Shown piece by piece: positions 53,403 through 64,000 of a DNA stretch of 64,000 nucleotides; positions within the stretch are counted from its first letter, which is position 1, and every line of letters begins with the position of its first letter. Source of the DNA: Valencia hispanica. Taxonomy: Eukaryota > Chordata > Actinopteri > Cyprinodontiformes > Valenciidae. A program made the translations under genes and the position numbers. A model generated the notes under the pieces. That model did not search any database. It saw only the letters and a list, made by a program, of their open reading frames with translations, and was not told the origin of the DNA. The DNA is taken from contig OY747702.1 of NCBI GenBank assembly GCA_963556495.2, positions 27,070,403-27,134,402 of the forward strand, given 5' to 3'.

Positions 53403-54139
53403 CAAGTGCCTTCAAAAGTTGTCTAAATAGTAAATAAATCCCAGCTGTGTATAATTTAATCTCAGTATACATCTAGCTGTTCTACGAAGACCTCAGAGGT
53501 GTATTAGAAAACATTAGTGGACGAATAGCATTATGAAGACAAAGGAACACAGCAGATCGATCAGGGAGAACGTTATGGAGAAGCTTACAGCAGGGTTAGG
53601 TTATTAGCACAATATCTCCACGCTTTTAACATTTCCAAGAACACTGTTCAATCCATAAAAGGAAAGGAGAACTGTGAAATCTGCCTAGATATGGCCATCC
53701 ACTTAAACTGACAGCCCTGGCATGAGGAGAATTGATCAGAGAAGCAATCAAAAGGTAGATCCATGGTAACTCTGGAAGAGCTGCAGAGATGAAAAGCTCA
53801 GGAAAACTCTTTTGACAGCAGTTTGCTACAAGCCAAGTAGGAGACACAGCAAATGTGTGAAAGTAAAAAAAACTTTTTGGACTACATGAAAAACACTAAG
53901 GGTTCCCAAAAAACTGGCACTCTGAAGACAGACTTGAAAATCGATGTTCACAGACAATCTCAATCATATCTGTTAAACTTCAGCAGAATGTTTCCAGGCA
54001 TTCCACCTCACAGCTGTGCACTGTTTTATGTTGGTGTATCAAGTTATATGCGGATACAATACACTGACGTTTGTGGTTGTAATGTAACAAAAGGCGAGAA
54101 AATAGATAAACGTGCATGAATACATTTGCAAGGCACTGT
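53403..54139 (+). mobile_element. Internally deleted Tc1-like element (GCAAGGCACTG family)
   Basis: Starts AAGTGCCTTCAAAAGTTGTC and ends ACATTTGCAAGGCACTG, the known termini of a common fish Tc1-like family. The interior keeps AACACTGTTCAATCCATAAA and GGAGACACAGCAAATGTGTG-like segments but the catalytic part is mostly deleted. Confidence 0.7.
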
Positions 54140-56055
54140 GTATATGTAACATTCATTAAGATAAAACCCTGCAGTTTTAAAGCAACACACAAAATGCTGA
54201 TTAAAAACCATATGTGGTGTTACTGAGAACATTGCAGCCTTAACCTGGATTAGCATCATTTAAAAGCTGAAAAACATGGCTTTGTTTGCTTTTCCTTGAC
54301 TTCCCCGGAACCAAGGGACAGAAAGGGAAAGGGAAAAAAAGGCAGCGCTGTCATGGCAACGCCGCGTAAAAATAACACAAGCTTATTTTCCACAAGCTGA
54401 AAATAAAATGGAACAGGATCCGTTTGGACAAACGAGAAAAAAATGGTTGCTAATTTAAAGATGCCACATCTCTCACATGGCCGCACCTTAACGTGGAGGC
54501 GCTTGTTGCCTCTCCCTCTGGTCATAGGCTGCTGTTATCCTACGGCCGGATCCTCTTACTCATGGAGAGAAACCAGCGCTTGTCAGGATAATGATCTTAA
54601 TACAACAACGCCCCACTAATTCCTCTGTCCCAGAAGCCACCACAGCTGGTTTGTTTAAATCTTATAATTCACAAGCAGTTAATTAACATTCAGAGAACAG
54701 TATTATAGAACAGACAGCGCCTCTTAACAACCACCAACCTCAGGTATTTTACATGTAATTAAAGAGCGGGAGTAAAAAAAGGCGAGGACTGAAAACACTC
54801 ATTTAGCTTCCCACTTATTCCTGCCTCCTAGTGCATACTGCAGCCTTACTCCACATATGGATTGCATGCAGAAGGCATCATTATGCAGCACTGATGCATT
54901 GCTGAGAAAACAGACTTGACTTGTATTTAATCAGCTGCACCGGCTGTGTGCAGAAACACTTTTTAATGCACCGTAACTGGGGTCTGCTTCCTGGGTGCGT
55001 GATTTCAGCAAAAACAAACAGCATTATGCAAATGAAACCTCAGCTGAACGGAGATGAGCGATGGAGCGCGATGCCAGCACTGATCAGAAAGACAGAGATC
55101 AGCAGCGGAGTGAGGGTCTCGGCCACGATGTTATCTGTTTCATGTTTTCCACTAACCCCGGTGAGTCAGCAGAGCCCGTTCACCCAGAATGTGTGGTCAC
55201 ACCTCGGACTCGGAGGACACTTCCCTCTCAGAATAGCACATTTGTAATGTCACGCAGACGAAGCTGCGACCACGGTGTTGACTGGGCTGCATGGTTTTAT
55301 TGCCCGACAACATGGCTGACCTTTGAGCCTCAGCAGGCCAACGTGCTGGGTCACACAAGAAAGAACCAAAGAAATGCTTGTTACATGTGCCTGACAAAAG
55401 AAGGAGAGGAAAGAAAAATCCTCAGCTGCAACGATGACGGCGCCCTTCATGTCATCAGAGAATACAGATGTCAAGCTTCAACCAAAACGGAGAGTTCATT
55501 CCACACCAAAGGCAGTTTTGTCTTTAATTAGAGCAGCGAGCAGCTGTCTACAACAAAGTCCTGCTCACTTCAGCATAGCAGGCCAACACACACACAGATT
55601 TCAGATCCACTCTTATTTTTTCCACTTCATTCTGTCTTCCATTTTCCTCCGTGTACACATGGTTAGATTTGCATGTTACAACCCGACAAGATCAAAACCA
55701 TTCCACATATCAACTTAGCATTTCTCTACTCGACATATATAATCGAAAGAACATTTTTCCTAAAGGAGGAGATCATTTTTCTCCTTGCAACTGTTCCTAT
55801 TTATGAACTCAACATCTGTAATCATTTATTTAGTGAGCATTTCATTCAAAGCAGACTTTTTTTTTAATAATGGCAAGGAAACCACTTGGAATGGCAATAA
55901 AACAAACATTAGTGTTTTATCACAGCAAAAACAGAAGTGTTGATTTTGGGATTGGGTGAGGAAAACAGTGAAGGTACAGGATATGGCTGTCACTATCATC
56001 TTATATTTGCATAGCTCACCGTTTTTCAAGTAATCAGCCAATATTTGGTCCAAGT
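54140..56055. other. Intron 3 stretch, GC-richer but unassigned
   Basis: 54480-55530 has higher GC and long chance-like frames (for example 55061-55531 plus strand). None shows a domain I recognise; could be conserved non-coding. Confidence 0.4.
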
Positions 56056-56059
56056 CTTC

Positions 56060-56620
56060 ATGACCTCTATGCAGCTCCTTGTAGGATTAGAGGTCATGGG
56101 CTTGTAAAAAAAAGTTGTTCTCTTTGTGTCTAACTGGCTCAGATCTGATTGGTGATCACAGCGATATCAGAATTTATTTGGTCTGCAGAAATAGATTCTA
56201 GGTTATGTCTCTAATGTGACAATTTGTACATTGCACATTCTCAATGGGAATGAGTTTTTGGGAATGGCCACTCCTGACCTTTGACTTTCTTGTCCTTATG
56301 CCATGTTGTGACTAATTTGGCTGTATTCTTGGGGTCCATCTGAAGATTTGTGCCCAGACTTTAACTTCCATGCAGATGTCTTGAATTGTTTGAGATTTCA
56401 TACTTACTCATGATTCAACTATTTTGTGAAGTGCATCTGTCCTTTCTGCTGCAAAACACCCACGTAACAAGATGCTACCACCCTATATACTTCGCCGTTT
56501 CTTGCTTTAACAATAACAACGTTCATTATAGCAAAACACTTCTAGTTTAATCAGACAAGAGGACATGTGTCAAATTGTCATTATTAATTAATTTGACTAA
56601 AAACAAAACTTATGAGAGCT
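56060..56620 (-). pseudogene. Decayed Tc1-like transposase remnant
   Basis: On the minus strand ATGGACCCCAAGAATACAGC, then CAAATTAGTCACAACATGGC and ATAAGGACAAGAAAGTCAAA (about 56338-56278), read as MDPKNTA, KLVTTW and KDKKVK, the region following the second catalytic D in a fish Tc1-like family. Multiple stops. Confidence 0.65.
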
Positions 56621-56977
56621 ATATTCTAGGTGAGAAATCAGACACTCCTATAGGCCTCCTCATGCCCAAAGGGCCCCTAAGCTGCCTCTTAGTTTGTTTA
56701 TACCTCAGGCTGGCTTGTTGTTGGCTCCTTGTATTAATGTGTTGGCCTAATAAAATGCTTAGTTGTTCCCCCCAGGATGCGGCAGTACAAGGGGGAGATC
56801 TGTATATGTTTAAACACAGTTTAAAAGTATTTGAAACATACTGTAGTTTTTCTCATATTTATATGATTAGGAGTGAATAATATCATACTGAACTTCAACA
56901 GACAAGCACCCCAACCCTCACAGTGGGAAGTACAGACTCCAGATTAGGCCTGAACCTAAAATCATTCTACTAAAATG

Positions 56978-57691
56978 CAGAGGTGTTTAGTAACTAGTTA
57001 CATTTACTCAGTTACATTTAGTTGAGTAACTTTGTGGGAAAAACGTACTTGTATGAGTAGTTTTACTTTTTACTTTTACTTGAGTAATATTATTATTTAG
57101 TATCAATACTCTTACTTAAGTAAGATTTATGGATACTCTACCCAGCACAAGTAACTTTAGTGAATGAAGAACAAACATATTTTAATCAAAAATGCATGAC
57201 AGACAGACACAATAGTTGATGTTAAAGTGAAACCTCTTGTTTGTACACAAGCTTTGTTCTAATTGTTTCCTATTTGCTGAGCCTTTGGTGCCATTTGGAG
57301 ATATTGAATATATGGTAAACACGATACATCGTCAATGGAAGTACTTTACCCTGTTCTAACATACAGTATATATATACATTACCTACTTTCATACTGTTTT
57401 ATTGGAAAAAATTTTTAGTTTCATGTTGCGTGCTTAAATTTGTTATTTTGCAAATGTGTTATTTATGTGTATCAATTTAGTCTTCAGCATACCGGAATTT
57501 GCACATAGCAATAATTTTGTCAGTCTGATGACATCATGTTTAAATATTGAAATATTTTAATTAAATACTTTTTTACTCTTACTAGAGTAATTTCCGCGAT
57601 GGCAACTTTTTACTTTTACTTGGGGAAAAAATATGTCAAAGTATTGCTACTCCTACTTGAGTACAATTTTTTGCTACTCTACCCACCTCTG
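56978..57691. mobile_element. hAT-type MITE with perfect 8-bp target duplication
   Basis: A 714-bp element starting CAGAGGTGTTTAGTAACTAG and ending GCTACTCTACCCACCTCTG. Direct repeats CTAAAATG lie at 56970-56977 and 57692-57699. The CAGAGGTGGGTAG-type end is typical of fish hAT derivatives. The terminal parts are full of ACTTTTACTTGAGTA-type subrepeats that can pair with each other. No transposase is encoded. Confidence 0.9.
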
Positions 57692-57699
57692 CTAAAATG

Positions 57700-60600
57700 C
57701 CAGAAAGAGAGTCTGAGTTTTTCTGTCTGTTTGCAGCATATAGGAAAACTATGCGGCCCTTCCCCCACCTGTTGCTGCACATTGCTAGTTAGCCGGCTGA
57801 ATAAATTCTCCAGATGTTACAGGGTAAGACAAAAATAAAAGCAACACTTCCCACCTCTGTGCCATGGATACTGCCATTTGAACACATTAACCTTCATCTC
57901 TATTGAAACCCTCCTCTTCTCACTTTGCCTGTTTCAGTCTCTCCTCTCCTGCTTGTTTTTCCAACAGGACTTTAATCTTAAAAGCAGCTGCCCGTTATGA
58001 GAAGGATCAAAGCAGTGCTGCACCAAGCACGGGGACCGCCTGTGTCCTCCTGATCACGGTGATATTATTGATTTCTCCAGGATCAATCTCGTCAACTGCT
58101 TACCCTTTATTCCAGCTGAAAAGAGCTAGACATGAAGAGCAGAAGAAGAGGAGGAGGAGATCCCAACCTGTTATGTAATTTACAGGGATTCTACACAAGG
58201 TAACAACATGTGGAACAGAAGTCCACAAGGAGTTAGAGGTTTGTTGTTTCTGTATTTTATCTTTCACTTTCTGTCTAAATCTGTCGTATCGGAGCGGATC
58301 TGGCAGGAAGAGCTTTTCTGAGAAATGAGAGGGATGAAGGTTCTTGCATAGCCACTGGGAGCTGTGACGTCAGTCGCCTTTCACTCTGCGTGCACAGTTT
58401 TGTGTTTTGCTGCAGACACACGGGGATGTATGAAGCAGTGTTTTTTTTTTTCAATTGAATGCGCGCCTAGATGCCTAGTTCTTGAGTGAGATAACCCTTT
58501 GGAGCAAGGCAGAGGTGGATTGCATGGCTGCTGAGCTCAGAGTTACAGCCAGCGATTTAGTCAGAGGAGCGGGAGAGACGGTCCGAGGCAGGAGAGGAAG
58601 AAATTAAATGAGAGAAGGGCTCTATTTCAACTCTCCATGGACCCCCCCAAGTCACTTTCGTTCTGGTAGCCTCTTCCACTAATAATAAATCACTTCCATC
58701 AAAGGAGATGCTCTGATTATTCCATATTCACCTAAATCAGACACCGCGTTTTCCTGATAAAAGCGATAAATGGGTGACGGGTTGGCAGGTTGAAAGCTTG
58801 AAAAATTAAATAAAAAACATATTTTTTATACATTTCTACTTGTTCAGGCTGCAACTGTTAACTCTGAACTATTTAAAAATAATGACATCACCATGGTTTC
58901 TACAGATGTAAAACATGTTGAACCTTGTCACACAGCCTGGGACAATATGATTTTATTCCAAATTTAAAGGAGAAGAATAAATTGGCACAGTGCCATCTAG
59001 TGACAAGGTCACAGACTACAATTAGCTAAATAAAATGCCCATTTGCCAGCAATTTCTTTCATCTCACCAGTAGAAAATAATATTGAGGTTCTTCACATGC
59101 AAAGTGACATTGGGTAATGCTGGCTTTGCAATTTTTTGGCTTCTACAAGAAAAGTAGCACTGTCCGTTTAGTTTTCCCTGCTTTAGCAGGTGTTGGATTT
59201 ATCAACTGAAAATAAGAAATAGAAATGACCATTGTGCAGAGTTGACATCATGCAAAATCCAAGTAAAACAAAAAGATGAACAGGTTCATGTTTGAACCCC
59301 AGTGGAAAATTTGTATTACAAAGTCTTACATTATATTTCTAATATTATTGGTACACGTTTAGGCTGCTAATAATGTTTCCTCTAAATTACATTTCTCAAA
59401 TATATAAATCAAACTAAATCTCAGACTGATGTGCATAAAATGGCAATTTTCTTTAGATTGTCTGGATGATCATGTTACAAAAATACCTTGTTGGTATTTG
59501 AAAAGGGAAAGTTAATTCAAAGGTGGTACAGTTTTATTTAAGAGCAGCAAATGCAGCCAAAAATTTTCTTTGTCACACGGTCTACAAGAAGATCAAGTTA
59601 ATCCATCTCAGTCCCGACAAGAGTCAAAATTACAGACTGCAACAAACCAAATACTCTCTGCTTTTGAGTCCTATCATCTCAAAAATAGAAAGCAATATAT
59701 CAACTGCTTAAAATGCTAATTTAAATGGAAGTAATGTTTACTTTGTACCTCCCTACTCTACTGTAAAACAAACCTCTATTCATTCAGTTGTTTAAAATCT
59801 TCATTAGCTGTTAAAGAAAAATGATCACAAAGTCTCTAAGTTAGACAGGATGCAAAATCATTTGTAAAATGCATCATAAATTGGTCTTTATTTTCCAGAG
59901 AGCATTTTTATCCCCTTAGTACCTCAATTTCTTGATTTACGTATTGGTAATATAAATATAGCACATACAATAAAATATATTCAGTTATCTAATTAACAAA
60001 GGAGCTAGGTTAGGCATAATTTTGCATACATGGCAGCAAAGGGTGTAAAACATGATCCTTGGCATGTGTGGAATGTGTATCAACAGGCATTATTAGCCAC
60101 CTTTAACACAAAAAAAACCTGAAATGGTTTGAGACAAACTTGCGACAATAGTCGGCATGGTATTAAAAGTCAGATATAAAACTTCTATTATTTTTAGTCT
60201 ATATTAAGACTGCAAATGCTTTTTTCCCTGAATTACTTAAAATTACATACACTATATTTTTTGGAGATATAAAATATACTGAATCACAGTCAGGTCTGCT
60301 TGATGCATACATATAAAATATCTAAAGTGTTGTTTCAAAAAAAGAAATTAAATCTTGGTTGTTTTCTTACTGCATATCTGAAGGCTTGCATAATTTTAAT
60401 TCATTTGCTATAAAAGGCTAATAAAGAGTGTTAGGTTACTCATTATAGGATGTGATGAAGTGAGAACCATAAAGAAATAAGTGCCATCAAGTGGCGAAAT
60501 TGAAGTCTACAACCCATTAATCTTTCTTCCCTTTTGCTTTGATGTTTATCATCTCATCAGTATAGAAACCCATATGCCAGCCTCATACAATGCAAACTAA

Positions 60601-60775
60601 TATGAAAACAGTACAATGAAAAATGACAAATTAAATTAACATCTTGTAATATGTTCCTATCATTCTGTTCTAGTAAAAAAATATATATCTTTTGAAGATT
60701 TTTTAACATTTTTCTGAAGACTGATTCTATTAAGCAAGCAATAGTCAAATGCATCTTACTCAGTTTCATCCAGCC
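57700..60775. other. Intron 3 stretch with unassigned GC-richer block
   Basis: 58280-58680 is compositionally distinct and carries the CRE. 58990-59080 and 60480-60590 share an AGTGCCATCTAGTGAC ... ATCTCACCAGTAGAAA wording, perhaps two copies of an old repeat. No coding exon seen. Confidence 0.4.
58365..58372. promoter_or_regulatory. Consensus CRE (TGACGTCA)
   Basis: A perfect palindromic CRE inside a GC-richer, otherwise unassigned block (about 58280-58680). CREs bind CREB/ATF factors. Whether it is used is unknown; a chance match is possible. Confidence 0.3.
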
Positions 60776-61076
60776 TTAAAGCTGCAGTCCGGAGAATATA
60801 TTTATGTATCAAAGTTTTATAAATCTTTAAAATGATAGTGAGGTTCAATGCTATGATAAAAGCCTAGTGCTCCACAACGCTTGTTATTTTTCTTAATCCC
60901 ACCTTCCTCCCGTAGACCTCTATGCATTTCACACTGAGCGCCAATTTTTTTAGCCAATAGAATTCGAGTTTTCGCATTGTCTGCTGTCAATTATCTTGCA
61001 TGTGGAGTGTTTTGGGCGGGGCCTTGGTACGTCGGATTCAAAAAATCTCTCTCCCTCAAATACTCCAGACTGCAGC
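60776..61076. mobile_element. Shortened copy B of the AGCTGCAGTCCGGA MITE
   Basis: Left end TTAAAGCTGCAGTCCGGAG, right end TCCAGACTGCAGCT. Its first ~215 bp match, in reverse complement, the right half of the element at 7982-8532; about 250 bp of the interior are missing. Confidence 0.8.
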
Positions 61077-61079
61077 TAA

Positions 61080-62675
61080 GTAAATATAATCTACTTGCCA
61101 TTTTATGTATATCCTGCTGCCAGTTACATGATTGCACTCTTAAAAAAAACTGCTGGGTCAGGTTAACCACTTTAAAAGGAAGTAATGTCAAATAAACCAT
61201 TGGAATACATGGTTTAGAAATAGGATCTGACATTTTTATTGTGTTGCTGCATGGAGAAACGTCAAATTATGTTTCCTCTAAATTCTTTAGAAAATGTGTT
61301 TTTTATGTATTTTTGTTAGTCCTTCAAAAACTTCAAACTTTTACACCTGCATAAGGGTGCATTAAATGTATTCTGGCCCCAGTAAAGTTGAAAGTGTTAA
61401 GCTCATTGCCAGCAGCAGACTGTTCTGTCAATGACACCGATCAATAGATGGTGCTCTTGCATTCATGGCATGCTGAATTTTTCCTCCTATTCTAAAAAGA
61501 CATAGGTCAGTCATTGCCACTGAAAGGCACATCTTAGCTGTGGTCATGAGAGAAATGGTTTACATGTCACCTTGTTCAAATGTTTTAAAAATAATTTTAC
61601 TGTATCCGTAACATCTTATGCCTTATTAACAAACCAGTTCATATGTCTTTATTTATTTTAACATGGAAGACAAAATCATCTTGATATTTAGATAAAAATT
61701 GAACTCGTATAACTGATTAAGTACATTTTCAAGTATTATTAGCAATTTTGCTTATTCAAAACTAACAGCTTGTTTTATCAATGTGGGATGTTTTTATTTA
61801 GGGTAGACTGGGAATGGTTTTCACATTGCTTAATACTGAGCTGGGAATTTTTCTTGACATTACACAACATACCTGGGAGTCTGATCACAAATTAGAATTC
61901 ATGTTTTAAATACAAGTACAATAGGTGGTACCGTATTGACGACTATCTTTACTTTAGCATTAACGTTCCCATAGACTACATGTTTATTACATGGAGGATT
62001 CTTACAAGTTCATACACTTCAGCTTTGAACTAGATTACGTTTGTTCTTTCTGGCTTACTTTTAAACATTTGTCAAGTGGTTTAAAAGGTATTCACAAACA
62101 TTTACCCCCACAGTTTTGCACCATTACAAAACAAAATGAATGGCATAAAGACCTGTGGGTGTGATTTCCAACCAGTAAGAGTGCTTTTGCAGAATAATTT
62201 AGCCTGCAGTTTAACCATAATATCCTTCTTATGGTTGTATATACTGGGGCTACAAGGGGAAGGAACTTCTATCGGAAGTCAAGAATGGGACTTTTGCCCG
62301 TGAAACTTTATCTGGGAACTATTGAAATTTATGGAAATTAACTGGAAATTGGGGCAAAATGTATTTAGCATAGATATAAACATTTTGTTTTGTCATAGAC
62401 AGGCATTCGTGCAAAAAAATAATAATTAAAACCATTACACTTCAATAAATGCATTTGTAAGCAGAAATATATCAAGCCTAATTCTTTTGAACAATCAACT
62501 TTTTCAATAAACAACAAAACAAGAATGTTCAATAAAATATTACTCATTCATGACACAGCCACTAAAAAATAAAATGACATGCCAACTCAAAAACTGAAAA
62601 CATCAGATTCAGATTCCCCTATACTCTAAGTAAGATAGACCCATTTGGCATGTAAAACAAAAATCTTCTTCTCGT
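61080..62675. other. Intron 3 stretch, nothing recognised
   Basis: AT-rich unique-looking sequence. Confidence 0.45.
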
Positions 62676-63167
62676 AAAGGGGCTATATGCAACTTCTTCC
62701 CCTAAATAAACGTAATAATAGCCTTTTCATTTGACCATTTATGACTCAAACATCTCCTGATGAGCATACTGACACCTTGTCAGCTCACCTATAAACCTTA
62801 ATCCAATTTTTTTCTATTTTCTGTCGGGTCGGATTTTGCCGCGCTGTCTGCAGATGTGACGTCAAGCGCGTTGATGTTAAATGTTTCAGATCACTCTGCC
62901 ACCACCGCTAGTCAGCACTCGCAAGCAGTTCAATGGATTGTGCGAATACAAATAAGAGACCCAGGATAACTCTGACACCAACAGTAACTCCACATAAGAC
63001 TAAAAAAGTTAAACCCCTGACAAGTGCCCGAAAAAGATCGAAGATTGAGAGCGACCGGCGTACGAGCACGAGCTGCGAGAGCGAGCAGAAAGGAAGAGCA
63101 GTTCCGTTTTTTGGCCACAGGTTTCAGTCGCGAGTTTGAATTTCAGAAAATTGCATATAGCCCCTTT
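62676..63167 (+). mobile_element. 492-bp MITE with 17-bp perfect inverted repeats and a basic ORF
   Basis: AAAGGGGCTATATGCAA at 62676-62692 and its exact complement at 63151-63167. Inside are a CRE-like TGACGTCA (62857-62864) and an ORF at 62933-63139 encoding MDCANTNKRPRITLTPTVTP and a Lys/Arg-rich stretch (HKTKKVK, ARKRSK). This looks like the promoter and 5' coding exon of a larger transposon. No target duplication was recognised. Confidence 0.75.
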
Positions 63168-63516
63168 GGGGCAAACTCATTTAGGCAATGTATGCATCCT
63201 GAAAATGATCCAAGTTTTCCCCCAGAAATGTAGCCTCAACTTTCTAGACATGATCTGTGCATGTGATGGAAGAATCCACCGTGAATGTAGGGGGTTTGGC
63301 CCCTATGCACCTGTAGTTCGCTTAGTGCAGTGTGCACGTGATTGACGAATAGCATGAATATACTCTGGTGTGCGCGCGTGGAATCTCGTCGTTTTAATCA
63401 AGACAATGCAAACACAAAGTCCCTATTAAGGGACAACCTTCAATATTTTACCCTGTTACCACCTGAATTTATTCAAAGTTATATTTCAAATAAGTGTATT
63501 ATTTGCATTTTGCTGT

Positions 63517-63785
63517 TAAATGGGCAGCACAATTGCCTTGTAGCAAAACAAATCCTTGGTTTGAGTCCCAGCCTTGGGTCTTTTTCCAGGTACTCTGTGT
63601 TCCTATCATAGTCTAAAAACATTAATGGTAGGTTTATTGGTCTTTCTAAATTTCCCTTAATTGTGACTGTGTGTATGATTGTTTGTATTGCGGGGCTCTG
63701 TGCTGCCCCTGGACAGATTGAAGACCTGTCCAGGATGTACTCTTCTCCAAAGACCATTGGAGATAGGCTTTAACACCATCCCAGT
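63517..63785 (+). mobile_element. tRNA-like SINE / L2-tail repeat
   Basis: GGGCAGCACAATTGCCTTGT and GGTTTGAGTCCC (B-box-like) at the 5' end, then TTTTTCCAGGTACTCTGTGT and ACCTGTCCAGGATGTACTCT with GGAGATAGGC, in the order of a common teleost SINE. Shares its 3' half with 38830-39110. Confidence 0.75.
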
Positions 63786-64000
63786 TGTATCCCCTCAATT
63801 TCCTGTTTAATCCACTGAAAATTTCCAATTGAAAATTTCGCAACCCTGATCAGAACCTCTGGTTGACCAAATGCCAAAAAACCCCACAGAAAACAAAGAT
63901 TGAACGTGCTCTTTATAAAAGTTTGACATATCTCAAATGATACCTCTTTGTTATTTTTGACCCAGGCATGATATTTAAATCCCATATTAAACAGGTTTCT

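Noticed and set aside
55061..55531. 157-codon plus-strand ORF
   Set aside because: No recognisable domain, overlapping frames are equally open, and the position is inside an intron of the receptor gene; likely chance in GC-richer DNA.
57903..58178. 91-codon plus-strand ORF with hydrophobic segment
   Set aside because: Looks like a signal/TM protein but has no family match I know and no splice context.

Overview
The window is animal, almost certainly teleost fish, nuclear DNA. It is AT-rich and intron-dominated. The only host gene I can support is a GABA-A receptor beta-subunit gene on the minus strand. The repeat content is typical of ray-finned fish: many Tc1-like elements, hAT and PIF/Harbinger miniature elements, L2/Rex-type and L1-type LINEs, and tRNA-derived SINEs.

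Host gene: four consecutive coding exons lie at 32651-32871 (221 bp), 14740-14822 (83 bp), 8821-8958 (138 bp) and 5806-5958 (153 bp), read right to left. All splice sites are GT/AG, and sizes and phases agree with what I know of vertebrate GABRB exons 4-7. Together they encode the ligand-binding core (loop A, Cys-loop, loops B and C) and TM1 up to the edge of TM2. The sequence looks most like beta2, with some beta3-like positions. Exons 1-3 must lie right of 64000 and exons 8-9 left of 1; I did not find them by eye. The visible introns are about 2.9, 5.8 and 17.8 kb, and intron 3 extends at least 31 kb to the window end.

Layout: 1-5.8 kb (intron 7) holds a Tc1 pseudogene, a gypsy-like LTR remnant with a 36-bp coding-like tandem repeat, a Harbinger MITE and a hAT MITE. 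6-8.8 kb (intron 6) holds a decayed Tc1-like element with nested insertions. 9-14.7 kb (intron 5) holds a telomere-like MITE between TG tracts, Tc1 debris and a LINE copy. 14.8-32.6 kb (intron 4) holds an inverted LINE copy, hAT debris, a complete Tc1-like transposon with an intact DD38E transposase (20.6-22.2 kb), a SINE with target duplications and two large MITE-like elements. 32.9-64 kb (intron 3) holds a second complete Tc1-like transposon (34.65-36.28 kb) with an intact DD34E transposase and 214-bp near-identical terminal repeats, a THAP-domain-bearing element with 8-bp target duplications, a nearly full-length broken L1-type LINE (47.6-53.1 kb), a hAT MITE with a perfect 8-bp duplication and several smaller repeats.

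How the parts interact: both intact transposases and the L1 are on the same strand as the host gene. Two LINE copies in opposite orientation flank the 83-bp Cys-loop exon, so the pre-mRNA could fold into a long hairpin around it. That is the most testable functional idea here. I saw no bacterial genes, operons, CRISPR arrays or tRNA/rRNA genes.
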